From: Scatosoma sp045127595
GTDB lineage: Bacteria > Bacillota > Clostridia > Christensenellales > Borkfalkiaceae
DNA length: 64,000 bases
Reading direction: 5' to 3'
Assembly: GCA_045127595.1 (NCBI GenBank)
Contig: JBGVQS010000006.1
Location: 7,963 to 71,962, forward strand
The notes under the pieces were generated by a model. That model was not told the DNA's origin, ran no database searches, and saw nothing but the letters and a program-made list of their open reading frames with translations. The position numbers were made by a program, and so were the translations under genes. This document shows positions 17,196 through 26,080 of this stretch, piece by piece (the stretch's first letter is position 1; every line of letters begins with the position of its first letter).

Positions 17196-17227
17196 AAAAA
17201 AGGCTTTTGTGTAAAAAGCCTTTTTTT
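17196..17227 (+). terminator. Rho-independent terminator after khpA
   Basis: AAAGGCTTTT-GTGT-AAAAAGCCTTT with a run of seven T. Confidence 0.85.
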
Positions 17228-17242
17228 GACTTATAAAGAAAA

Positions 17243-17281
17243 ATGCGGCGGGCAGGTACGAGTTGAACCGTCTTCCGCATC
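17243..17281 (+). repeat. Dispersed motif in a hairpin upstream of rimM
   Basis: ATGCGG and CCGCAT close a hairpin whose left side holds GGGCAGGTACGAGTTGAACC, a copy of the short motif found at 3371, 13377, 20884 and elsewhere. Confidence 0.6.
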
Positions 17282-17299
17282 AAAACAAAGGAGCGAAAA

Positions 17300-17800
17300 A
17301 TGAAGCGCTTGATCATAGGCGAAGTATTAAAACCGCAGGGGATTCGCGGGGAATTAAAAGTAAAAACGTTTACTGATTATCCCGAAGACGTAAAGACGTT
17401 CGGTACGGTTTATATCGACGACGTTGCGTACAAAATTTTGTCTTTCCGCGTTGGGCCTGACGGTGCGGCGTATATGGGGCTGCGCGGTATTCCCGATAGA
17501 AACGCGGCGGAGCTTTTCCGCGGTAAAAAGCTGGAAGGAAACCGTGAAGACGGTCCGCAGCTGGAAGAAGGGCAATTTTATATCGTAGACGTAATCGGTC
17601 TTTCCTGCGAAACGGAAGACGGAGAAGTTTTGGGTACGGTTAAAAATATCGTCAACCTTGCTTCGGACGTTTATACGATAGAAAAAGCAGGGAAAGAGAT
17701 CCTTTTCCCTGCTACGAACGGCATTATTGTAAAAATCGATCCCGAGAACGGGAAAGTCATTGTCAACAAAGCCAAATTTGACGAAATGGCGGTTTATTGA
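17300..17800 (+). CDS. rimM: Ribosome maturation factor RimM
   Basis: A 166-residue protein with an N-terminal RimM barrel (IGEVLKPQGIRGELKV) and a C-terminal PRC barrel (FYIVDVIGLSCETEDGEVLG). It assists 30S head maturation and binds uS19. The usual partners trmD and rplS do not follow; instead thiT converges on it and the two coding regions overlap by 7 bp. Confidence 0.95.
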   Translation: MKRLIIGEVLKPQGIRGELKVKTFTDYPEDVKTFGTVYIDDVAYKILSFRVGPDGAAYMGLRGIPDRNAAELFRGKKLEGNREDGPQLEEGQFYIVDVIGLSCETEDGEVLGTVKNIVNLASDVYTIEKAGKEILFPATNGIIVKIDPENGKVIVNKAKFDEMAVY

Positions 17801-18507
17801 TCCGCATTTTGTTTATACTTGGGGCGCATGATCGAGATCAAGCGGTCTAAAACCCCCGTTTTCGCGAGCGCGATCAATACGGCAATTGCGATTGCCGCGT
17901 CAATGGGCACGTAAACGGATTGATAAATAAGGGAGTAAATAAACGCGTTTTTCATTGCCCAGTTTGGAAGACTTACCCAAACGGAGTCCTGCGTGAAGAA
18001 AATCATTCCCGAAACAAAATGGAAGAAGAAACGCAGTGCGAACACGCAAACCGCGCCGATCACCAAGGGAGCAATCCCCTTTTCTTTCCGTTTCATTTTT
18101 CCGAAAAAGCCCATAACGCCGATCCCCGTAAACGCGAGAATATAATCGAGTAAAAAGGTGGTCGGGGTGAGAATATACGGGCTTTCGATAAAGTTTAAAA
18201 GTCCGTGGATCAAGCCGACGGTAAAACCCTCCGCAGGACCGTATACGTACGCGTAGATAAGCACGGGTACAAAGGATGCAAGGGTAATCGAGCCGCCCGA
18301 GTCAATGAGCTTGAATTTCAGCACGGCAAGGGTAAAGGACATAGACACGCAAATGCCTGCAAACGCGAGCTTTTTAGCGTCGTACGTCTTATTTTTGCCG
18401 CCGATAAAGGCGATAACGAGAAGGAGCAAAATCACCGCGCCGATGGAAATCCATTTGACGAGCTCGGTGGTCTTTTCGCTGACTTCGAGTAGGGAATTAA
18501 GATACAT
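17794..18507 (-). CDS. thiT: ECF thiamine transporter S component ThiT
   Basis: A 237-residue membrane protein with about six segments. The pattern DSGGSITLASFVPVLIYAYVYGP, then GLIHGLLNF and RFFFHFVSGMIFF, fits ThiT, which binds thiamine with nanomolar affinity and works with the shared ECF module. The TPP riboswitch in its leader confirms the thiamine link. The ATG at 18507 follows AAGGAGG; a longer reading would run through the riboswitch terminator. Confidence 0.93.
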   Translation of the reverse strand: MYLNSLLEVSEKTTELVKWISIGAVILLLLVIAFIGGKNKTYDAKKLAFAGICVSMSFTLAVLKFKLIDSGGSITLASFVPVLIYAYVYGPAEGFTVGLIHGLLNFIESPYILTPTTFLLDYILAFTGIGVMGFFGKMKRKEKGIAPLVIGAVCVFALRFFFHFVSGMIFFTQDSVWVSLPNWAMKNAFIYSLIYQSVYVPIDAAIAIAVLIALAKTGVLDRLISIMRPKYKQNADQ

Positions 18508-18553
18508 AAAAACCTCCTTTTTTCCGTCGTACGCGCTTTCCAAAAAGAAAAAA

Positions 18554-18581
18554 GCCCAACGCAAAAAAGCGTGGGCAACCA
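18554..18581 (-). terminator. Riboswitch-controlled terminator of thiT
   Basis: Minus strand GCCCACGC-TTTTTT-GCGTTGGGC followed by TTTTTTC, between the TPP aptamer and the thiT ribosome site. A second hairpin, GTCCCCCCACGGGGGAAC (18601-18618), lies between them and may act as the competing structure. Confidence 0.85.
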
Positions 18582-18635
18582 ACTCTTTTTGTGCCGAAAA
18601 GTTCCCCCGTGGGGGGACTAATGACAGAAAAACGG

Positions 18636-18714
18636 TTATCTATCTCTCGCTCAGGTATTACCCTGCCGATTCAAATGGTATGATCTCAGCCCTTTTACAG
18701 GCACCCACGACGGA
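18636..18714 (-). ncRNA. TPP riboswitch (THI element)
   Basis: On the minus strand GTGGGTGCC, GGGCTGAGATCATACC and GGGTAATACCTGAGCGAGAGA match the conserved parts of the thiamine pyrophosphate aptamer. The downstream terminator implies that TPP binding stops transcription of thiT. Confidence 0.95.
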
Positions 18715-18734
18715 TAATTAAATTTTGTACATTC

Positions 18735-18763
18735 ATTATAGCGAAAAAAATTTCGCTTGTCAA
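18735..18763 (-). promoter_or_regulatory. Consensus promoter of thiT leader
   Basis: Minus strand TTGACA (18758-18763), 17-bp spacer, TATAAT (18735-18740). The spacer holds the inverted repeat GCGAAATTTTTTTCGC. Confidence 0.85.
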
Positions 18764-18790
18764 CAGTTTGAAAAGAAAAAGGAGATTTTT

Positions 18791-19372
18791 ATGAGATACG
18801 ATTTTTTTGCGTATATCGACCGAATGAAATATATTAAGCGTTGGCAACTGATGCGTTCCATGCGTGATGAAAACATCATGGAGCATTCGTACAGCGTTGC
18901 GCTGTTCACGCACGCGCTTGTCAGTATCGATAACGAGCTGTACGGCGGCAAAGCGGACGTGTTAAAGGCGGTGCTTTACGCAATGTATCATGAAGCGAGC
19001 GAAGTGATCACGGGGGATCTTCCCACGCCCGTCAAATACCACAACCGTAGCATTCACGGCGCGTATAAGGAGCTGGAAAGAAGCGCTTGCGAAAAGATCG
19101 TAACGACGTTGCCCAAGGAATTGCAAGAAAGCGTTGCGCCCTACGTCCTTGCGGATGAAGAAAGCGAAGAATATAAGTTTGTGAAAGCGGCGGATAGACT
19201 TGCCGCGTACGTAAAATGCTTGGAAGAGCTTCGTTCGGGCAATCGTGAATTTTTGAAAGCAAAAGAGAGTATTGAAAAGGATTTGCACGATAGAAACATG
19301 CCCGCGGTGGAATATTTCTTTGAATATTTTATCCCCTCGCTGTCGTTGACGTTGGACGAATTAGAGCTTTAA
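18791..19372 (+). CDS. yfbR: YfbR-like HD-domain 5'-nucleotidase
   Basis: A 193-residue protein. HD-superfamily metal ligands are visible in ENIMEHSYSVA, YHEASEVITGDLPTPVKY and FVKAADRLAAYVKCLEEL, matching the 5'-deoxynucleotidase YfbR that dephosphorylates dNMPs. ATG 18791 follows GGAG; a longer reading overlaps the divergent thiT promoter. Confidence 0.9.
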   Translation: MRYDFFAYIDRMKYIKRWQLMRSMRDENIMEHSYSVALFTHALVSIDNELYGGKADVLKAVLYAMYHEASEVITGDLPTPVKYHNRSIHGAYKELERSACEKIVTTLPKELQESVAPYVLADEESEEYKFVKAADRLAAYVKCLEELRSGNREFLKAKESIEKDLHDRNMPAVEYFFEYFIPSLSLTLDELEL

Positions 19373-19382
19373 CGGGAAATTT

Positions 19383-19457
19383 TCTCGTTATCACACAATT
19401 TTCAAAAAACAATGAAATAACGAACGAAAAAAAGGGCTATAATTGATAATAACGAGA
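19383..19457 (+). promoter_or_regulatory. Promoter region flanked by inverted repeat
   Basis: TATAAT at 19438-19443. TCTCGTTAT (19383-19391) and ATAACGAGA (19449-19457) are perfect inverted copies on either side, and AATAACGAA occurs between them, suggesting repeated sites for a regulator. Confidence 0.45.
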
Positions 19458-19477
19458 TAAAAAAGGAGTTCATTCTT

Positions 19478-20869
19478 ATGAAAGGAATGAAAAGAGTAGC
19501 CGTTGCCTGTCTTTGCGCGGTAACCGTTTTCGGTTTTGCGGGGTGTCGGGAAAAGGAGATTGTTTCCGCCTATGATATTGCCGTAAAAAACGGATTTACG
19601 GGCACGGAAAAGGAATGGCTGTTGAGTTTAAAAGGCGCGGACGGTAAAGACGCGGAAGATTTGAACGCCAGCGATTTTTATTTGCTTGCCAAAGAAAACG
19701 GTTACGAAGGGAGCTGGCAGGATTTCATACGCGATTATATCGACGCGGACGTGCAGGAAAACAACGATACGCGCACAATAGCGGAAAATATGTCTTCCGT
19801 CGTCAGCATATACAGCGCTTTTTCAAAGACGAAGCGTAACTGGGCGGGGGAAGAAACGACGGAATATTACGGCTCGGCTGGAAGCGGCGTAATCATGGAT
19901 ATTTCGAAGGACAACGGCTCGGCGCTGATTTTGACGAATTATCACGTAGTCTATGACAGCGAAAGCGACAGCGGCATTTCCGAATGTATCTATTTATATG
20001 GGTACGGGGGGCTTTGTCAGTTTAAAACGAACGGATTAAAGGGCGACGTTGGCGGAGATGGCATGAAAGCGAGCTACGTTGGCGGCGCGATGGATTACGA
20101 TATTGCGATTTTAAAAATCGAAGGCAGTGAAGTGCTGAAAAACAGCATGCTGACGGCGGCGAAAATGGGGGATTCCGAAGAAGTCGTCGTGGGAGAAAAG
20201 GTGTTTGCAATCGGGAACCCCGACGCGGACGGAATTTCGGTAACGGGCGGCTTGGTATCCGTTTGTTCGGAATATATCACGTTGGCGGCAACGGACGGAA
20301 CGAACCGCAGCGTATCCTATCGAGTCATGCGAACGGACGCGGCGATCAACGGGGGAAACTCAGGCGGCGGGCTGTTCAATGCCCAAGGGGAGCTGATCGG
20401 GATCGTGAACGCGAAGACGGTGGACGAAGACGTTGACAATATGGGCTATGCGTTGCCGATTACGCTGGTGCTTGCTTTGTGCGATAATATTACGGACAAC
20501 GGCGGCGTGTTAAAGCGTGCGATTTTGGGTACGCTCGTTGTGAAAAATAAATCGTATGCGGTGTTTAACGAGAACGGAACGCTCGATAGGAAAGAAGAAT
20601 TTTTCGTTTCAAAAAAAGCGGAAGAAGGCTCGGCGGCATACGGAAAATTGGAGTACGGGGATATTTTTAAGAGCATCAAGGTTGTTCCAAACGGCGAAGA
20701 CGCTGAAAACTGTCAAGAGATTTTATTAGACAAACAATATCTGTTACACGACGTTTTAATGCGCGTGCGCTTTGGGGATAAAGTGATTTTGAAAATCAAA
20801 CGGGGCGCGGAAGAATTGACGGTGGAGATTGTTTACGATAATACTGAATATTTTAAAAATTACGTTTAA
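19478..20869 (+). CDS. HtrA/trypsin-like serine protease, lipoprotein
   Basis: A 463-residue exported protease. The signal peptide ends in the lipobox FGFAGC (Cys 23). A helical N-terminal module (about 28-90, with paired stretches YDIAVKNGFTGTEKEWL and FYLLAKENGYEGSWQDF) precedes the chymotrypsin-fold domain. The catalytic triad is His in TNYHVV, Asp in YDIAILKI and Ser in NGGNSGGGLFN. A divergent PDZ-like C-terminus contains LEYGDIFKSIKV. It is probably a surface quality-control protease. It follows yfbR with its own promoter. Confidence 0.9.
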   Translation: MKGMKRVAVACLCAVTVFGFAGCREKEIVSAYDIAVKNGFTGTEKEWLLSLKGADGKDAEDLNASDFYLLAKENGYEGSWQDFIRDYIDADVQENNDTRTIAENMSSVVSIYSAFSKTKRNWAGEETTEYYGSAGSGVIMDISKDNGSALILTNYHVVYDSESDSGISECIYLYGYGGLCQFKTNGLKGDVGGDGMKASYVGGAMDYDIAILKIEGSEVLKNSMLTAAKMGDSEEVVVGEKVFAIGNPDADGISVTGGLVSVCSEYITLAATDGTNRSVSYRVMRTDAAINGGNSGGGLFNAQGELIGIVNAKTVDEDVDNMGYALPITLVLALCDNITDNGGVLKRAILGTLVVKNKSYAVFNENGTLDRKEEFFVSKKAEEGSAAYGKLEYGDIFKSIKVVPNGEDAENCQEILLDKQYLLHDVLMRVRFGDKVILKIKRGAEELTVEIVYDNTEYFKNYV

Positions 20870-20883
20870 AAGGGAATAAGAAA

Positions 20884-20917
20884 GGGGCAGGTATGCGTTC
20901 AACGCATACCTCCCCCC
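20884..20917. repeat. Dispersed motif, perfect palindrome copy
   Basis: AGGTATGCGTT-C-AACGCATACCT, an 11-bp perfect inverted repeat, with GGGG before and CCCCC after. The right arm compensates the left-arm change relative to the consensus AGGTACGAGTT. Confidence 0.7.
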
Positions 20918-20933
20918 GTCGTTTTAAAAGAAT

Positions 20934-20970
20934 TACCGCCGTGAACAATGCGCACGGCGGTAGTTTATTT
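20934..20970. terminator. Bidirectional terminator between the protease gene and glyS
   Basis: TACCGCCGTG (20934-20943) and CACGGCGGTA (20953-20962) form a perfect 10-bp stem, with T-rich sequence on the outer side in each direction. Confidence 0.75.
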
Positions 20971-20973
20971 TAC

Positions 20974-22374
20974 TTAAAATTCAATTTTTTCTTCGATATA
21001 TTTGATAGCGTCTTCAACCGAAACGCGGATTTGTTGCATGGTATCGCGGTCGCGCACGGTAACGGTGTTGTTTTCCAACGTTTCAAAATCGACGGTAACG
21101 CAGAACGGAGTACCGATTTCGTCCTGACGGCGGTAACGTTTCCCGATAGAACCGGTAACGTCGTAAGTCGAGGGAAATTTTTTCATCATTTTCGCATAGA
21201 TTTCGTCCGCTTTTTCCGACAGATTTTTCTGCAAGGGCAGAACCGCGCACTTGTAAGGCGCAAGGAAGGGATGCAAACGCAATACGGTACGAACGTCGTT
21301 CTTTTCCGCGTCAACCACTTCTTCGTCGTACGCGTCGGTAAGGAACGCAAGCACAACGCGGTCAGCGCCGAGCGACGGTTCGATAACGTAAGGTACGTAG
21401 CGTTCGTTGGTTACGGGGTCTACGTAATCGATCGGCTTGCCGCATTCTTTTGCGTGCTGGCTCAAATCGTAGTCCGTTCTATCCGCGATGCCCCAAAGCT
21501 CGCCCCAACCGAATGCGAAATTATATTCAAAGTCGGTGGTTGCTTTGGAATAGAAGCAAAGTTCTTCGGGGGAATGGTCGCGAAGGTGCAGGTTTTCTTT
21601 TTTCATGCCAAGGGAAAGCAGCCAGTCGCGGCAGAAATCTTTCCAGTACGCAAACCATTCGAGATCGGTACCGGGCTTGCAGAAGAATTCGAGTTCCATC
21701 TGTTCAAACTCACGGGTACGGAAGGTGAAGTTGCCGGGGGTGATTTCGTTGCGGAAGGATTTCCCGATTTGACCGATACCAAAAGGTACGCGCAAACGAG
21801 TGGAACGCTGAACGTTCGCGAAGTTTACGAAGATACCCTGCGCCGTTTCGGGGCGAAGGTAAACGGTATTTGCGGAGTCTTCCGTAACCCCTTGGAAGGT
21901 TTTAAACATTAAGTTGAATTTACGGATAGACGTGAAATCGGAATTGCCGCAAACGGGGCAAACGATCTTGTGTTCGGTAATGAACGCTTCCAAAGCGTCG
22001 TTGTCCATGCTTTCGACCTTAACGTCCATACCCTTTTTCGCAACGTATGCTTCCACAAGGTTATCCGCGCGGTGGCGGGCTTTACAGCTTTTGCAGTCCA
22101 TCAAGGGATCGGAGAATCCGCCTAAGTGCCCGGAGGCTTGCCAAGTACGCGTGTTCATTAAAATTGCACAATCCACGCCCGTATTGTGGGGATTTTCCTG
22201 AATAAATTTCTTCCACCAAGCCTTTTTGACGTTGTTTTTCAACTCTACGCCCAAAGGACCGTAATCCCACGTGTTCGCAAGACCGCCGTAGATTTCGCTG
22301 CCGGGGAAAATGAAGCCTCTGGTTTTGCAAAGGGAAACGAGTTTTTCCATCGTAACCGCTCTTTTGTCTGCCAT
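20974..22374 (-). CDS. glyS: Glycyl-tRNA synthetase (homodimeric type)
   Basis: A 466-residue class II synthetase of the alpha2 (GlyQS) type. It has RGFIFPGSEIYGGLANTWDYGPLG at the start, a zinc-binding CKSCKARHRAD / CPVCGNSD pair, motif 2 FRTREFEQMELEFF and motif 3 LGADRVVLAFL. Transcription starts from a TTGACT-18-TATAAT promoter; no T-box was seen in the short leader. Confidence 0.97.
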   Translation of the reverse strand: MADKRAVTMEKLVSLCKTRGFIFPGSEIYGGLANTWDYGPLGVELKNNVKKAWWKKFIQENPHNTGVDCAILMNTRTWQASGHLGGFSDPLMDCKSCKARHRADNLVEAYVAKKGMDVKVESMDNDALEAFITEHKIVCPVCGNSDFTSIRKFNLMFKTFQGVTEDSANTVYLRPETAQGIFVNFANVQRSTRLRVPFGIGQIGKSFRNEITPGNFTFRTREFEQMELEFFCKPGTDLEWFAYWKDFCRDWLLSLGMKKENLHLRDHSPEELCFYSKATTDFEYNFAFGWGELWGIADRTDYDLSQHAKECGKPIDYVDPVTNERYVPYVIEPSLGADRVVLAFLTDAYDEEVVDAEKNDVRTVLRLHPFLAPYKCAVLPLQKNLSEKADEIYAKMMKKFPSTYDVTGSIGKRYRRQDEIGTPFCVTVDFETLENNTVTVRDRDTMQQIRVSVEDAIKYIEEKIEF

Positions 22375-22412
22375 AATCGTATAACCTCTCGATAAAAATT
22401 TATATCAATACA

Positions 22413-22442
22413 ATTATACGACATTTGTTAGGGGTAAGTCAA
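22413..22442 (-). promoter_or_regulatory. Promoter of glyS
   Basis: Minus strand TTGACT (22437-22442), 18-bp spacer, TATAAT (22413-22418). The rest of the 22443-22590 gap is A/T-rich and shows nothing else I can name. Confidence 0.65.
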
Positions 22443-22594
22443 GAATAAGAAAAAGAAAAACCCTAAAAATTTTTCATAAAAAGGGAGAATTGGGAAATTT
22501 TATTTTCAAAAATCCCTTTCAGAGAAAAAATTGTATAAAAATTAAAAAAAAGAAAAAAAAATCGTTGAGAACTGTTCCCTTTTTTTAAAATATG

Positions 22595-22603
22595 TGTTAT
22601 AAT
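22595..22603 (+). promoter_or_regulatory. Extended -10 promoter of fhs
   Basis: TGTTATAAT lies 69 bp before the fhs ATG. No convincing -35 box is present. Confidence 0.5.
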
Positions 22604-22672
22604 GATATAACCGATATTATAAAACCTATAATCGTGCGCGCGTGCGAACAACGCGTAAAGGAGAGAATATAT

Positions 22673-24328
22673 ATGCTTTCGGATATCGAAATTGCTGAAA
22701 ATGCAGAGCTCGTTGATATACGCGAAGTCGCGCAAAAGCTCGGTTTGACGGAAAACGAGTTGGAACTCTACGGAAAGTACAAAGCGAAAATTTCTTTGCC
22801 CAAAACGGCGGAAAGAAAAGCGAAACTCGTTTTGGTAACGGCAATCAATCCCACGGCGTCCGGCGAAGGGAAAACGACCGTTTCTATCGGGCTTGCGGAC
22901 GGAATGTCGAAAATCGGCAAACAGGTATGTCTTGCTTTGCGCGAACCCTCGCTCGGTCCTGTCTTTGGAATTAAGGGCGGCGCGGCGGGCGGCGGCTACG
23001 CACAGGTTGTTCCCATGTCCGAAATCAATTTACATTTTACGGGGGATTTACACGCGATCACCGCGGCAAATAATCTTTTGTGCGCTTTGATGGATAATCA
23101 TATCTTCCGCGGGAACGAACTGAAAATCGATTTGGAGAATATCTATTTCCACCGTTGTATGGACATGAACGAGCGGCAGCTTATCAACGTCCGTATCGGC
23201 GGCAAGGGCAGAGGGGTGGACAGAGAAGACCACTTTGACATCACCGCGGCAAGCGAGGTTATGGCGGTGCTGTGTCTTGCGACGGATATTGACGATTTGA
23301 AAAAACGGCTTGGGAATATTATCGTCGGGTTGAACACGGACGGAGAGTACGTGCGCGCAAAAGACATTCCCGGCGCGGTCGGTTCAATGGCGGTGCTTTT
23401 GAAGGACGCAATGAAGCCGAACCTTGTACAGACGTTAGAACATACCCCCGCGATCATTCACGGCGGACCGTTTGCGAATATTGCGCACGGCTGCAACAGC
23501 GTGCAAGCAACGTACGCGGCAATGAGCCTTGCCGATTACGCGATTACCGAAGCGGGATTTGGTGCGGATCTCGGTGCGGAAAAATTCTTGGATACCAAGT
23601 GCCGTGCGGCAGGGATCGAACCCGATTGCGTAGTAATCGTTGCGACGGTCAAAGCGTTGAAATTACACGGCGGCGCGGACAAAGCAACGCTTTCGGAAGA
23701 AAATCTCGACGCGCTTGCAAAGGGTATGCCCAACCTCTTAAAACATATCGAAAACGTGAAAAACGTATACAAAAAGCCCGTTGTGGTTGCGATGAACCGT
23801 TTCTTTACGGATGCGCAAGCGGAAACGGATTTCGTGCTTGAAACGGTCAAAAACGCAGGCTCGGTCGCGGTATTCACCGACGTATTTTTAAAGGGCGGCG
23901 AAGGGGGCAAGGAGCTCGCGGAAGAAGTCGTCAAGGCTTGCGAAATCCCCTCGAAGCTCTGTCATCCTTACGAGCTTGACGAAAGTGTTTGCGAGAAGAT
24001 TGAAAACGTCGCGAAGAAGATTTACGGAGCGGACGGGGTGGATTTTTCGGAAGAAGCTTTGGCGAAGATCAAGACGATCGAAGAAAAGGGCTGCGGAAAT
24101 TTACCCGTTATTATTGCAAAGACGCAGTACTCCCTTTCCGACAATGCGGAGTTGCTCGGTCGGCCGCAAGGCTTCCGCATTACGGTGCGGGATATCGTCT
24201 TAAAGGGCGGCGCAGGCTTTATCGTTGCAATCGCAGGGAAAATTATGCTGATGCCCGGGCTTGGCGCGCATCCTGCCGCAGAAAAGATCGACCTGCTTTC
24301 CGACGGTACGATCGTAGGACTTTCCTAA
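22673..24328 (+). CDS. fhs: Formate-tetrahydrofolate ligase
   Basis: A 551-residue enzyme, near the usual 556. It makes 10-formyl-THF from formate, THF and ATP. Visible are the P-loop region TAINPTASGEGKTTVSIGLAD, REPSLGPVFGIKGGAAGGGYAQV and the C-terminal GKIMLMPGLGAHPAAEKID. ATG 22673 follows AAAGGAG. It is followed after 39 bp by glnS. Confidence 0.97.
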   Translation: MLSDIEIAENAELVDIREVAQKLGLTENELELYGKYKAKISLPKTAERKAKLVLVTAINPTASGEGKTTVSIGLADGMSKIGKQVCLALREPSLGPVFGIKGGAAGGGYAQVVPMSEINLHFTGDLHAITAANNLLCALMDNHIFRGNELKIDLENIYFHRCMDMNERQLINVRIGGKGRGVDREDHFDITAASEVMAVLCLATDIDDLKKRLGNIIVGLNTDGEYVRAKDIPGAVGSMAVLLKDAMKPNLVQTLEHTPAIIHGGPFANIAHGCNSVQATYAAMSLADYAITEAGFGADLGAEKFLDTKCRAAGIEPDCVVIVATVKALKLHGGADKATLSEENLDALAKGMPNLLKHIENVKNVYKKPVVVAMNRFFTDAQAETDFVLETVKNAGSVAVFTDVFLKGGEGGKELAEEVVKACEIPSKLCHPYELDESVCEKIENVAKKIYGADGVDFSEEALAKIKTIEEKGCGNLPVIIAKTQYSLSDNAELLGRPQGFRITVRDIVLKGGAGFIVAIAGKIMLMPGLGAHPAAEKIDLLSDGTIVGLS

Positions 24329-24367
24329 ACTTTACGGCAAAGATAATCCACATAGAAAGAGAGAATT

Positions 24368-26002
24368 ATGGAAAAGATAGAAGCAACGAATTTTATTGAA
24401 CAAATCATCAACGACGATATCGAAAACGGAAAAATTTCCGCCGTACAAACGAGATTTCCTCCCGAACCGAACGGATATTTGCATATCGGACACGTAAAGA
24501 GTATGCTTGTCAACTTCGGTACGGCAAAAAAATACGCAGGGAAGTGCAATCTCTTTTTCGACGACACGAACCCGTCTAAGGAAAAGACGGAATTTGTTGA
24601 CGCGATCCGCAGGGACATTTCTTGGATCGGGTACGAGTGGGCAAAGGAAGTGTACGCCTCCGACTTTTTCGATACCATTTACGAATACGCGGAAAAATTG
24701 ATTTTGGACGGCAAGGCGTTCGTTTGCGACCTTTCGCCCGAACAGATTAGCGCGACGCGCGGTACTTTGACCGAAGCGGGCAAAGAAAGTCCGTACAGAA
24801 ACCGTTCTGTGGAAGAAAACTTACAGCTCTTCCGTGAAATGAAAGAGGGAAAATACCCCGACGGAAGCAAGTGCTTACGCGCAAAAATCGATATGGCGTC
24901 GCCGAACATGAACATGCGCGATCCCGTTATTTACCGCATTTTGCGTTGTACACACCATCGCACGGGGGATAAATGGTGCATCTATCCTATGTACGATTAC
25001 GCGCATCCTATTTGCGATTATTTGCAGGGAGTTACCCATTCCCTTTGCACGTTGGAATTTGAAGATCACAGACCGCTGTACGACTGGGTGGGGATCAACC
25101 TTGGCTTTGCGCCGAAGCCCCGTCAAATCGAGTTTGCAAGACTTGCGGTAACGAACATGGTTATGTCCAAGCGTTATTTAAAGCGTTTGGTAGAAGAAGG
25201 CCACGTCCACGGTTGGGACGATCCCCGTATGCCGACGGTAACGGGGTTGAGAAACCGCGGCGTTCCCCCCGAAGCGTTGCTTGATTTCTGCACGAAGATC
25301 GGAATTGTAAAAGCGAATTCCGAATGTCAGCTTTCCTATTTGGAAGCATGTATCCGCGACAACCTGAACGAAAATGCGGAACGCGCGATGGCGGTGCTTG
25401 AACCGTTAAAAGTAACGATTACGAACTATGACGGGGAAGAGCTGTTGGACAGCGCGATTCATCCCTTAAAGCCGGAGCTTGGGACGAGAAAGGTAGCCTT
25501 TTCTTCCGTTGTATATATTGACAGAGCGGACTTTGCGGAAGTTCCGCCCCCGAAATATCAGCGTTTAAAGCCGGACGGCTACGTTCGTTTAAAGGGCGCG
25601 TATATCATTCATTGCGACGAGATTGTGAAAGACGAAACGGGCAACGTGATCGAGTTGAAATGCTCCTACGTACCCGAAAGCCGTTCTTCCAACGATACGA
25701 GCGGTATCAAGGTAAAAGGCACGATTCAATGGGTGGACGGAAAGACGGGCGTTGACGCGGAGATCCGTAAATACGGCACGCTGTTAAAAGACGCGGAATA
25801 TCCCGGGCAGGATTTTGCGGAGAGAATGAATCTTGACAGCGAGCATATTTTCCAAGGCAAAGCCGAGCCGTATCTTGCGGAAAGCGAAGACGGAAAGCAG
25901 TTCCAGCTTATGCGCGTAGGATATTATAAGAAATGTAAGGACGAAAACGGCAAACTCGTTTTAAGCGAAATCGTTTCTTTGAAGGATAATTTCAATAAGT
26001 AA
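24368..26002 (+). CDS. glnS: Glutaminyl-tRNA synthetase
   Basis: A 544-residue class I synthetase. It has RFPPEPNGYLHIGHVKSM (HIGH motif), FDDTNPSKEKTEFVDAI, and VMSKRYLKRLVEEG (KMSKS variant), plus the two-barrel C-terminal anticodon-binding half. The overall pattern is GlnRS rather than GluRS. Many Firmicutes lack GlnRS and use GatCAB amidation, so this gene likely traces to older transfer, as known in other gut Clostridia. Confidence 0.93.
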   Translation: MEKIEATNFIEQIINDDIENGKISAVQTRFPPEPNGYLHIGHVKSMLVNFGTAKKYAGKCNLFFDDTNPSKEKTEFVDAIRRDISWIGYEWAKEVYASDFFDTIYEYAEKLILDGKAFVCDLSPEQISATRGTLTEAGKESPYRNRSVEENLQLFREMKEGKYPDGSKCLRAKIDMASPNMNMRDPVIYRILRCTHHRTGDKWCIYPMYDYAHPICDYLQGVTHSLCTLEFEDHRPLYDWVGINLGFAPKPRQIEFARLAVTNMVMSKRYLKRLVEEGHVHGWDDPRMPTVTGLRNRGVPPEALLDFCTKIGIVKANSECQLSYLEACIRDNLNENAERAMAVLEPLKVTITNYDGEELLDSAIHPLKPELGTRKVAFSSVVYIDRADFAEVPPPKYQRLKPDGYVRLKGAYIIHCDEIVKDETGNVIELKCSYVPESRSSNDTSGIKVKGTIQWVDGKTGVDAEIRKYGTLLKDAEYPGQDFAERMNLDSEHIFQGKAEPYLAESEDGKQFQLMRVGYYKKCKDENGKLVLSEIVSLKDNFNK

Positions 26003-26080
26003 AAAACGCGAAAGAGGTCGCGGTTTGGATAAAAATAGCAAAAAACGCTTTTATAAAGCGTTGGAAAAAGGAGAAGTAGA

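Noticed and set aside
22443..22672. THF riboswitch or T-box before fhs or glyS
   Set aside because: The leaders are short and A/T-rich and lack the conserved boxes of either class.
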